A stretch of 30,637 nucleotides of DNA from the NCBI GenBank assembly GCA_037968895.1, contig JBBKWJ010000132.1, forward strand, positions 1 to 30,637, written 5' to 3'. Origin of the DNA: JBBKWJ01 sp037968895 (GTDB lineage Bacteria > Actinomycetota > Acidimicrobiia > Acidimicrobiales > SZUA-35). The stretch's first letter is position 1, and every line of letters starts with the position of its first letter. Position numbers and translations under genes: made by a program. This document shows positions 14,346 to 21,800 of this stretch, piece by piece. Below the pieces are notes generated by a model. The model did no database searches. It was not told the origin of the DNA and saw only the letters and a list, made by a program, of their open reading frames with translations.

Positions 14346-15073
14346 CGTGGCGCCGCATCAAAACCATGACAACTACCGAACTGCGAATTGCAGTACGCGA
14401 CGGCGAACAGCTACTTCTCACCCTCGGGATCCCGCTCCTCTTCCTTGTCTTCTTCTCTCAAGTCGATGTTCTTCCGACCTCATCGACAGAACCAATCGAC
14501 TTCATTGCGCCGGGAATCCTGACACTCGCGCTGCTGTCGGTTGCGTTCGTTCGTCCTGCGATATCGCTCGGGTTCGACCGAAGTTTCGGAGCGATCAAGC
14601 GCTTCGCAACGACTCCGCTCCGGGTGAGCGAGTTCCTCGTGGCGAAACTGGTCGCAACCTTTGCCGTATTCGTCGTTCAGGTCTTGCTCATCGTTGGTGT
14701 AGGCATGGCCCTTGGCTGGCGGCCCGAGCTTACGGCAACGACCATCTTCGCGCTCCTGATCGGACTCGTTACGTTCAGCTCTCTGGCCATTGTGCTCTCG
14801 AGCGTTATTGACGGCTTGACCTCGCTCGCTGTCGCCAACACACTCTTCGTGCTGCTTCTGATGCTAAGCGGCCTCGTCTTCGATCTCGCAAAGCTTCCCT
14901 CGGCTATCGCCGCGTTCGCCCGGCTTCTACCTACAACCGCCCTCGTCGACGTCGTGCGCCACGAACTCACCCCCGACGCATTCCTCGGGGCCGGAACCCG
15001 ACCGTGGGTCGTGCTTGGCGTCTGGCTCGTCGCGAGCGTTATCGGAGCCTCGCGACTCTTTCGCTGGGAATAG
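14342..15073 (+). CDS. ABC-2 type transporter permease
   Basis: This 243-residue membrane protein has about six hydrophobic helices and is the partner of the preceding ATPase (ATGA overlap). An amphipathic N-terminal part (TTTELRIAVRDGEQLLLTLG) leads into the first helix, as in ABC-2 permeases; 'SFGAIKRFATTPLRVSEFLV' is the coupling region between helices and is typical of the family ('K-R-x-x-x-(S/T)-P'). A homodimer with two ATPases is likely. The substrate is unknown. Confidence 0.9.
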   Translation: MTWRRIKTMTTTELRIAVRDGEQLLLTLGIPLLFLVFFSQVDVLPTSSTEPIDFIAPGILTLALLSVAFVRPAISLGFDRSFGAIKRFATTPLRVSEFLVAKLVATFAVFVVQVLLIVGVGMALGWRPELTATTIFALLIGLVTFSSLAIVLSSVIDGLTSLAVANTLFVLLLMLSGLVFDLAKLPSAIAAFARLLPTTALVDVVRHELTPDAFLGAGTRPWVVLGVWLVASVIGASRLFRWE

Positions 15074-15081
15074 CCAGGTTG

Positions 15082-15099
15082 GCCCGCTATAAGGCGGGC
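15082..15099. terminator. Hairpin between convergent ABC permease and ctaG
   Basis: GCCCGC (15082-15087) and GCGGGC (15094-15099) form a 6-bp G-C stem with a TATAAG loop, followed by AATTTA on the plus strand. It is the only structure in the 29-nt gap between the two stops and may serve as a weak two-way terminator. Confidence 0.5.
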
Positions 15100-15102
15100 A
15101 AT

Positions 15103-15999
15103 TTACTCAGCGGGTGCGGGGCTGGAATCGAACGCTTCGGTGACATCCTTAAACGTCAAGGTGCTCAATCGCTCCTTGTCGCGTTTACGACGCGACGCAA
15201 TGTCGCGGTCTTGCTCGATCTTGGCTTGGCGACTGTAGATCACGATGATCACACCCCAAAGGAAGAAGCCACCAACGATCTTCATAATGGCGCCGGCTGC
15301 CTGCTGATCGCCAAAGACATCAATGCCGAATAGCCGTTCAGCGATGTCGTAGTGCCGATAGACGACGCCGTCGGCGAACACGAGCCAGCCCCCAGGAACT
15401 GTTGGAACGATCGACATCGAGAAGAGGTAGATGCACTGGCCGAACGGTGGCAGCTTCCACTCGGCGATAGGTCCACACACTGGCATCCACATCAGCACAC
15501 CGGACACGAAGATCATCGTGTGGAACATCAAGTGGACGGCACCCGAATCGAATGACCATTGCACGGTCGCTGACCAGTGCAAGAAGCTCGTCAGGCCGTT
15601 AAAGATGATGAAGAGGCGGAGCGGTCGTACTGACCAACGGACGGCCCGCCAGATTCGGCTGCCCGGCGGAACCACAAGCTCGAACATCCAGCGTGGGACC
15701 GACAGCAAAAACATCGCAGGCACAATCATCGAGATCAATAGATGCTGAGCCATGTGCACTGAATAGAGGTATGCCTCTGCGACGTCGTGAACCGGCCAAT
15801 CAGAAGCGAGCCACATGGAGCCTAGAGCAACGAAATACCAGCGCTTCTGGGCCGCCGTGATCGGCTTGTAGCCGGACGCAACAGCCTTCGGCTCAATAAC
15901 GTGCTTCGCGTACCAGGCGATGGTCAGCGAGCTTACGACGAGGAACCAGACCTCTGGATGAGGAACCCAGGCGATCGAGTTGATCGTCACGCCGAGCAT
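15103..15999 (-). CDS. ctaG: Cytochrome c oxidase assembly protein, caa3-type CtaG
   Basis: The 298-residue polytopic protein belongs to the caa3-type CtaG family (unrelated to Cox11-type CtaG), which helps build the copper centres of the oxidase. It has about seven hydrophobic helices. Conserved His-containing segments include HPEVWF near residue 14, YSVHMAQHLLISMIVPAMFL near residue 79, and HLMFHTMIFVSGVLMW near 156. The C-terminal tail is charged and cytoplasmic-looking. It is the last gene of the oxidase operon, 2 nt after subunit IV. Confidence 0.92.
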   Translation of the reverse strand: MLGVTINSIAWVPHPEVWFLVVSSLTIAWYAKHVIEPKAVASGYKPITAAQKRWYFVALGSMWLASDWPVHDVAEAYLYSVHMAQHLLISMIVPAMFLLSVPRWMFELVVPPGSRIWRAVRWSVRPLRLFIIFNGLTSFLHWSATVQWSFDSGAVHLMFHTMIFVSGVLMWMPVCGPIAEWKLPPFGQCIYLFSMSIVPTVPGGWLVFADGVVYRHYDIAERLFGIDVFGDQQAAGAIMKIVGGFFLWGVIIVIYSRQAKIEQDRDIASRRKRDKERLSTLTFKDVTEAFDSSPAPAE

Positions 16000-16001
16000 T
16001 G

Positions 16002-16331
16002 TTAGATCTCAAACTCGAAGGTACCGAATACCGCAGCGAAGACAAGCATGGCGATAACGAGCCCACTGCCAAAGACCATCCAGAAGGTTTTTCCGTTCAA
16101 GACCTTGGAGTCAAAGTAGAGGTGCATGAAGACCCCTGCTACCAGCACAAACTTGAACAGCATCATGGCAAACAGTGGCAGCAGATAAGCAAGGCCGTCG
16201 ATGCCTGCGTATGACCATGCGACCTCGGCCGCAGTCACGATGACAAGTGCGAGAAATACAAGCCAATACTGACGCTCGGTCGGATGATGAGCGTCGTGGG
16301 CGTGGTCGTCGGTGGTGGCGATATCAGTCAT
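16002..16331 (-). CDS. Cytochrome c oxidase subunit IV (prokaryotic COX4 type)
   Basis: A 109-residue membrane protein with a His/Asp-rich N-terminus (ATTDDHAHDAHHPTERQYW) and three hydrophobic helices. The segment MMLFKFVLVAGVFMHLYFDS in the middle helix is diagnostic of the COX4_pro family. It is a small accessory subunit of aa3/caa3 oxidases. It lies 15 nt after subunit III and 2 nt before ctaG. Confidence 0.88.
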   Translation of the reverse strand: MTDIATTDDHAHDAHHPTERQYWLVFLALVIVTAAEVAWSYAGIDGLAYLLPLFAMMLFKFVLVAGVFMHLYFDSKVLNGKTFWMVFGSGLVIAMLVFAAVFGTFEFEI

Positions 16332-16346
16332 GAAATGCTTCCCAGA

Positions 16347-17078
16347 TCAGCGAACGAGATAGACGATGGTGAAGATCAACACCCACACGATGTCGACGAA
16401 GTGCCAGTACAAGCCGACGAGCTCTACTGTTTCGGCCCGGTCGGCCTGCAGCTTCCCCTTCATCGAGAGGATCAGGAGGGCGACGAGCATCAAGATGCCA
16501 ACGCTGACGTGGATCCCGTGGAAGCCCGTGAGTGTGTAGAACGCAGAGCCGAAGAGGTTGCCGTCGAACGTGAGTCCTTCACGGTAGAACGCGGTGAACT
16601 CGTAGACCTGACCGGCGATGAAGAACGATCCGAGCAACGCAGTTGCAGCTAGGAAGAGCCGAGTGTTCTTGTAGTTGCCTTCCGAAACTGCTTTGTGAGC
16701 CAACACCATGGTCAGCGAACTCATGAGGAGAATAAACGAGCTTGCTGACGTGAAGGGAATGTCGAACAGCGGTTCAACTGAACCCTCATGAATCATCTCT
16801 TCGGCTAACGCCGACGGGAGCGTGCTGACAACGTTTGGATTTCCGGCGATGAGTTCGGTCAGGAACCGAGTCTTCGACAGCAGGTAGGTCGAGATCAACG
16901 CACCAAACAACAGGCACTCTGAACCGAGGAAGAGCCACATGGACAGCTTCATGTTCGAAATGCCGAGACTGGTGTAGTGCGCCCCGTGCTCGTCGGTTGC
17001 GTGGTCGTCAGCCGTGTGGTCGTTCGTGGAGTTTTCGCCGGCGACGTTTTCGTCGCCTAGCACCGCAGCATCAGCCAT
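16347..17078 (-). CDS. ctaE: Cytochrome c oxidase subunit III
   Basis: The 243-residue protein is a standard subunit III of the heme-copper oxidase, thought to stabilise proton uptake and turnover. After a His/Asp-rich N-terminus, helix 1 starts with KLSMWLFLGSECLLFGALIS, which holds the conserved Glu. 'FYTLTGFHGIHVSVG' and 'LYWHFVDIVWVLIFTIVYLV' are the signature late helices with their histidines. Its start overlaps the end of subunit I by 8 nt. It is the intact counterpart of the degenerate paralogue at 21177-21800. Confidence 0.95.
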   Translation of the reverse strand: MADAAVLGDENVAGENSTNDHTADDHATDEHGAHYTSLGISNMKLSMWLFLGSECLLFGALISTYLLSKTRFLTELIAGNPNVVSTLPSALAEEMIHEGSVEPLFDIPFTSASSFILLMSSLTMVLAHKAVSEGNYKNTRLFLAATALLGSFFIAGQVYEFTAFYREGLTFDGNLFGSAFYTLTGFHGIHVSVGILMLVALLILSMKGKLQADRAETVELVGLYWHFVDIVWVLIFTIVYLVR

Positions 17079-19023
17079 GGGTCAAGGCCTCCGTGTGATC
17101 GTCGTGAGGGATGTCGAGGTCGTCGGCCGGCTCAAGAGCCCAACCGAATGATGCGGCCGTCATCAGAAGCACACCGGGAATAGTGAGCCAAAGGCTGAAG
17201 ATGACGCCGTAGCCAATGATCGGAATGCTGAACGCCAGCAGAATCGGCCAATACGACGGAGCAGGAAGGTGGACACCTTCACCGTTGCCCGGCTGAGCGA
17301 TTTCTGCACCTGTCGCAATACGACGAAGCTTGTGATTTTCGTCTTCCGCGTACTTGCGATGCCAGAACTCATCGAGATCGGTAACGATCGGCAAAGTGTC
17401 GAAGTTGTGCTCAGGTGTCGGCGATTGGATCATCCATTCGACCGAACGCGCATCCCAAGGGTCTGGGCCCACATCAGGACGGCCGTCGGCCTTCCACTTG
17501 CGGTAGCTAAAGAATGCGTTGACCAAGACCAACAGCGTGCCGACGCCGAGAATGAAGGCGCCAATGGTGGCAACCATGTTCCACAGATTGAATCCCATGT
17601 CGTCGTCGTAGGTCTGCATGCGTCGCGGCATGCCCTGCAAGCCGAGGATGTGCATCGGACCAAACGTGGTGTTGAAGCCAACAACCATCATCCAGAAGTT
17701 CCACTTACCAAACTTCTCGCCAAGCTTGTAGCCGAAAATCTTCGGCCACCAGAAGTAGAGCCCGCCGACAAAGCCGAAGAATGCTCCACCGAACAACACA
17801 TAGTGGAAGTGAGCGACGATGTAGTAGGTGTCGGTCTGCTGTGTGTCAGAGGGAGCGACGGCGTGCGATACACCAGAAAGGCCACCAATAGTGAACTGAA
17901 CTACCAGGCCAATCGCAAACAGCATTGCCGTGTTGAGCGTTAACTTGCCGCCCCACATCGTGCCGAGCCAGTTGAGGATCTTAACCCCGGTTGGCACCGC
18001 GATGAACATGGTGGCGAACGAGAAGGCCGAAACCGAAACCGGACCAATGCCGGAAACGAACATGTGGTGGGCCCACACACCGAAACCCAGGAAGCCGATG
18101 GCAATGCCAGAGAAGACCATGAACGAGTAGCCAAAGATCGGCTTGCGGGAGAAGGTCGGGATGATCTCCGAGACGATGCCGAATGCAGGCAGAATCATCA
18201 AGTAGACCTCGGGGTGTCCGAAGACCCAAAAGAGATGCTGCCAGAGGAGTGGATCGGCACCCTGCGACACGTTGAAGAAGTTGGCCGAGAAGTTGCGGTC
18301 GAGCATCAGCAAAACCTGGGCAACCGTCAACACTGGCACGGCGAACAACAGAAGGAACTGGGTGACGAGGCTCATCCAGACGAAGATCGGCATCCGGAAA
18401 AGCGTCATGCCGGGCGCTCGCATGTTGAGCACGGTGGTGATCAGGTTGACCGCACCGGAAACCGAGCCGATACCGGCGATGAGCAGGCCGACATTCCAGA
18501 AGTCGATACCGTGGCTCGGCGAGTAGATGACGCCGTTGTTTGGCGCATAGTTGAACCAACCGCCATCGGGGGCGCCCCCGAGGAACCAGCTCGTGTTTAG
18601 CAGCAGGCCGCCAGCGAGAAACACCCAGAAGCTGAAGGCGTTGATTCGGGGAAAGGCAACGTCGCGTGCACCGATCTGCAAAGGCAGCAGGTAGTTGGCA
18701 AACGCCGCGCCGATTGGCATCACAACCAAGAAGACCATGACGGTGCCGTGCATTGTGTAGACCCGGTTATACGCGTCGCCACTCAGGAGTTCGTTGTTTG
18801 GCACCGCAAGCTGGGTCCGGATGAGTAGAGCAGCAACACCGCCGATGACCAAGAAGAACATCGCGGCAGCGCCGTACATGATGCCGATCTTCTTGTGGTC
18901 GACTGTGGTTAGCCAGTCTTTGAGGCCGGTCGCGTTTCGCGGCCGACTGAACACGCCAAGCGGCTTGCTCGTGCTTGTGGTCACTCCGGGCGGGAGAGCG
19001 AGCGGTTCTTCAATGATCGCCAT
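17071..19023 (-). CDS. ctaD: Cytochrome c oxidase subunit I (catalytic)
   Basis: This is the catalytic heme-copper subunit that reduces O2 and pumps protons. In the 650 residues every metal ligand is present: H92 (low-spin heme a) in YTMHGTVMVFL, H270 and Y274 in the GHPEVY motif (CuB and cross-linked Tyr), H319/H320 (CuB) in WAHHMF, and H405/H407 (heme a3 / heme a) in VAHFHYVLFGG. The C-terminal 'DPWDARSVEWMIQSP' block is typical of actinobacterial aa3 enzymes. A C-terminal extension (about 586-630) adds two more hydrophobic helices beginning PAPSYWPILLAF, which looks like a fused small-subunit module. It lies between subunits II and III in the operon. Confidence 0.97.
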   Translation of the reverse strand: MAIIEEPLALPPGVTTSTSKPLGVFSRPRNATGLKDWLTTVDHKKIGIMYGAAAMFFLVIGGVAALLIRTQLAVPNNELLSGDAYNRVYTMHGTVMVFLVVMPIGAAFANYLLPLQIGARDVAFPRINAFSFWVFLAGGLLLNTSWFLGGAPDGGWFNYAPNNGVIYSPSHGIDFWNVGLLIAGIGSVSGAVNLITTVLNMRAPGMTLFRMPIFVWMSLVTQFLLLFAVPVLTVAQVLLMLDRNFSANFFNVSQGADPLLWQHLFWVFGHPEVYLMILPAFGIVSEIIPTFSRKPIFGYSFMVFSGIAIGFLGFGVWAHHMFVSGIGPVSVSAFSFATMFIAVPTGVKILNWLGTMWGGKLTLNTAMLFAIGLVVQFTIGGLSGVSHAVAPSDTQQTDTYYIVAHFHYVLFGGAFFGFVGGLYFWWPKIFGYKLGEKFGKWNFWMMVVGFNTTFGPMHILGLQGMPRRMQTYDDDMGFNLWNMVATIGAFILGVGTLLVLVNAFFSYRKWKADGRPDVGPDPWDARSVEWMIQSPTPEHNFDTLPIVTDLDEFWHRKYAEDENHKLRRIATGAEIAQPGNGEGVHLPAPSYWPILLAFSIPIIGYGVIFSLWLTIPGVLLMTAASFGWALEPADDLDIPHDDHTEALTHG

Positions 19024-19040
19024 AGTCGATCAGCTCCTGC

Positions 19041-20408
19041 TCAGTCGAGCGTCGCCAAATAGGCGACGAGATTGTCGAGTTCTTCTTCTTGCAACTGCGG
19101 GAATGGCAACATGCCCTGCTGGTTCTCGTAGTTCGCGTCTTTACGATCTGGTGCGTTCTTGATCCAGCGGCGCAGTTCGGCCTCGTTCCAGCGGTAGTTG
19201 CCCGGAAGGTCGAGATACGTACTGACGTCGAGTGCGTCGTCATCGGGATTGATGTCGCGATACTGAGCGTAAATGGCGCCGGCAAAAGATGTGCGCGTCG
19301 CAAAGTGCGTCAAATCAGGCGCACCCTTCGCTATGAGAGGTACCGAGGTTGGCCACGGATCGCCCGCTTCAGTGTCGTTGTATTCGAGGTCGCCGTCTTT
19401 AATGATGTGACAGCTCATGCAAAGGTTCTTGAATGTTTCGCGTCCGGCAAACTCAGGAGTGCCTTCAGCAGGCACGGCCGCTGGAGCCTGCTGATTCTCA
19501 AACCAAGCCTGGTAGTCGTCAGCGCTGAGGGCGATTGCCGACATGCGCATCCTGGCATGCGAAAGGCCACAGAACTCAGTGCACCAGCCGGTGTACTTTC
19601 CTGGCGCATCAGCCTCAACAGACCAGGTGGTGTAACGACCAGGTACCGCATCACGCTTGCCGTTGAGGCGCGGAATCCAGTAGGAGTGAATAACGTCGGC
19701 CGAAGTCATGTAGAGGTCGACTTGCACCCCCGCAGGGATGACGAGTTCACCAGCAGTGGAGACATCGTCAGGGTCCAAGATGTACTCGAGCGGCCACTCG
19801 ATGTCGTCGGAGTCGCCATCAATGCCACCCGGACCATCGGCTCCTAGACCGTCGACGCCCCAGATCTCGCCGTCACCATCGGCATCGACGAAGAAACCGT
19901 CACCGTCAACGTCATAGCGGTATTCCCACCACCATTGACGTCCGATAACCATGACATCAAGCTCGGCTGGCTCGTTCTTCGTTTCAAGGTCCCAGATGCC
20001 GATGATGGTATAGACGCCGACGAAGGCGAGGATGATGGCCGGAGCGACGGTCCACGCGATCTCGCCTTTGAACCATCCGTGCACCTGCTCAGGAAGATCG
20101 TCAGGGTCAAAGTCTTCGGGCTTCACCCGATTCTTCCAGGCGAGTGCGACACCGCCGACGCACACGATCAGGAACACGACGAAGATAATGCCCCAGATAA
20201 CTGGCCACATGATGTCGAGCACGGACTGAGCCCTTGGGCCCCGTGGCTCGAAGGTGTTTAGCGGCTTGTCTTCAGAACAGGCACTCAGCGCAAGTCCGAA
20301 GACGACGAAGACAGCGATTCGCAAAGAACGGCGTGAAGCGATCATTGGAGTCAGGATGGTCTGGCGCATAGAGGAATGCCAAGTCGAATCAGCGGTGTTG
20401 TTCGTCAC
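19041..20408 (-). CDS. ctaC: Cytochrome c oxidase subunit II with fused cytochrome c domain
   Basis: The 455-residue lipoprotein accepts electrons and passes them to subunit I. A lipobox (LALSAC, Cys44) is followed by two transmembrane helices (about 66-90 and 118-140) and the CuA cupredoxin domain, with ligands H241, C276, E278, C280, H284 and M287. A C-terminal cytochrome c has C330-M-S-C-H334, with Met433 as a likely axial ligand; this makes it a caa3-type subunit. An acidic insert at about 166-215 contains two calcium-loop-like runs (DVDGDG and DADGDG), unusual in this family. The GTG start overlaps the upstream stop (TAGTG), and GGAGAG lies 6 nt before it; internal ATGs at 20369 and 20345 are alternatives that also keep the lipobox. 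Confidence 0.95.
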   Translation of the reverse strand: MTNNTADSTWHSSMRQTILTPMIASRRSLRIAVFVVFGLALSACSEDKPLNTFEPRGPRAQSVLDIMWPVIWGIIFVVFLIVCVGGVALAWKNRVKPEDFDPDDLPEQVHGWFKGEIAWTVAPAIILAFVGVYTIIGIWDLETKNEPAELDVMVIGRQWWWEYRYDVDGDGFFVDADGDGEIWGVDGLGADGPGGIDGDSDDIEWPLEYILDPDDVSTAGELVIPAGVQVDLYMTSADVIHSYWIPRLNGKRDAVPGRYTTWSVEADAPGKYTGWCTEFCGLSHARMRMSAIALSADDYQAWFENQQAPAAVPAEGTPEFAGRETFKNLCMSCHIIKDGDLEYNDTEAGDPWPTSVPLIAKGAPDLTHFATRTSFAGAIYAQYRDINPDDDALDVSTYLDLPGNYRWNEAELRRWIKNAPDRKDANYENQQGMLPFPQLQEEELDNLVAYLATLD

Positions 20409-21172
20409 TAGTGCTCTCCGGCCTCAACAGGTTGGTGGAAGTCTCGTTCGCCCGCAGCCGCACCGATGATGCCGCCAGCGAGGACGGCGACCGCGAGTAG
20501 CGCAACAAGGCCGCTCACAACCCGACGATCGACATCAATCTTTGATAGCAACACCACGACCGCAAACACGACTGCGGCAGCCACCGACACAACAATCACC
20601 GAGCCAGCAACCGAGACAGCCAGCAGGACTCGTGAGACGCCGAGCACAACCGCTGCGATACCGAGTGTCGACAGCAGCGGCAGCTCAAGTGGGCTGATTA
20701 AGCGTTGCCGCATGACCTCGTTGACTTCGCTATCGCCAGTGGCGCTGTCGGCCCAAGCCTGGATACACCACTCGAGGGCAACGATGGCCAGCGCAGCGAT
20801 ACCAAGGGCCATGAACGCCTTGTTGAGCGCCAAACCAATGATGAGCGCTACGACACCAAACGCGGTGAGCGGGGCCCAATAGCTGGGGTAGACGGGAGGA
20901 GTGACGGCGCTGAGCGTCGCAACTCCGGTGCGCGCTGCAAGCTCTTCAGCATCGCCGTCGCGAGAAATCGTGGTGACCACTCCCAAGACAAACATCGCGA
21001 ATCCGATCGCTACAAGCGTGCCGTATGCGATGTGATCGCCGACACCGCCCTTGTAGCCCATGCTGATGGCGCCGACAGGGTCGCCGCCAGTCACGAGGCC
21101 CATGACCATCGCGCCGACAAAGCTGCCGAAGCTGATTCCGAATATGAACTTAGATCCCCAGGTGAGCATCAT
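20408..21172 (-). CDS. Unknown membrane protein of the oxidase operon
   Basis: I do not recognise a named family for the whole 254-residue protein. It has about seven hydrophobic helices, a short His-containing tail (RDFHQPVEAGEH) and a central segment PPVYPSYWAPLTAFGVVALI, followed by IGLALN. The Pro-Ser-Tyr-Trp pattern leading into a helix recalls actinobacterial CtaF-type subunit IV and the C-terminal extension of this operon's own subunit I (PAPSYWPILLAF). It lies between the degenerate subunit III and true subunit II, 4 nt after the former and overlapping the latter by 1 nt, so it is surely co-expressed with the oxidase. It may be an accessory subunit or assembly factor (inference). Confidence 0.75.
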   Translation of the reverse strand: MMLTWGSKFIFGISFGSFVGAMVMGLVTGGDPVGAISMGYKGGVGDHIAYGTLVAIGFAMFVLGVVTTISRDGDAEELAARTGVATLSAVTPPVYPSYWAPLTAFGVVALIIGLALNKAFMALGIAALAIVALEWCIQAWADSATGDSEVNEVMRQRLISPLELPLLSTLGIAAVVLGVSRVLLAVSVAGSVIVVSVAAAVVFAVVVLLSKIDVDRRVVSGLVALLAVAVLAGGIIGAAAGERDFHQPVEAGEH

Positions 21173-21176
21173 TTAC

Positions 21177-21800
21177 CTACTTGGTGATGTAGATGGCGTA
21201 CCACAGTGCGAAGTACATCGTGACCATTACGAACCAGAACATTGCCGCGCCGTACAGACCTTCGACGTCCTTTGCGCTGTAGTTACCGCCAAGGCTGCGA
21301 ATGCCCATGATGGCGAGATAGGCCATTGCGGCACCCGTGATTGCAAGATGGGTGCCGATTGCGGCGTAGAAGAGCGGAGCACGGCCAGCAGCGTCGCCTG
21401 CGATTGGCAAACCCATCAGCGTCAGCAGGTAACCGGTTTGAGCGATGTAGGCGAAGCCAAACAGGAGCGAGAGTCCGACGGCAACGTAGGTGTTTGCCCG
21501 ATCGTCGTTCTTCATCGATGCGACGGCCCAGAGGACAGTCACAAGCGACAAGACAAGGGTCATGGCCATCATGTTTGGCTGGGTAAGTGGGATCGTGACG
21601 CCACGGGGAAGCCATGGTCCGTTGTCCCCAGTGGCGATCCACAGTGCCCGGGTGCGCACGTAGAGGGAAAGCAATGAGCCGAAGCCAACCATCACGGCGA
21701 CCGAAGCAAGTGCGGTCCCGATAACGAGCAATCGAGGTCGACTAGGCGCAGCGCCTGCAACGTTCTCTGGGAGAATCTCGCGAATTGAGATATCTGACAT
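21177..21800 (-). CDS. Subunit III-like heme-copper oxidase paralogue, degenerate
   Basis: The 207-residue membrane protein has the subunit III fold pattern: TLVLSLVTVLWAVASMKNDD (third helix and loop), LFYAAIGTHLAITGAAMAYL, and AMFWFVMVTMYFALWYAIYI at the end. Against the true subunit III of the operon, the late-helix motif YWHFVDIVW reads MFWFVMVTM, losing its His, and GFHGIHV reads GTHLAIT, keeping only one His. The usual Glu of helix 1 is not evident. It overlaps the degenerate subunit I by 1 nt, suggesting that the two act as a pair. It may be a structural partner rather than part of a working oxidase. Confidence 0.8.
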   Translation of the reverse strand: MSDISIREILPENVAGAAPSRPRLLVIGTALASVAVMVGFGSLLSLYVRTRALWIATGDNGPWLPRGVTIPLTQPNMMAMTLVLSLVTVLWAVASMKNDDRANTYVAVGLSLLFGFAYIAQTGYLLTLMGLPIAGDAAGRAPLFYAAIGTHLAITGAAMAYLAIMGIRSLGGNYSAKDVEGLYGAAMFWFVMVTMYFALWYAIYITK

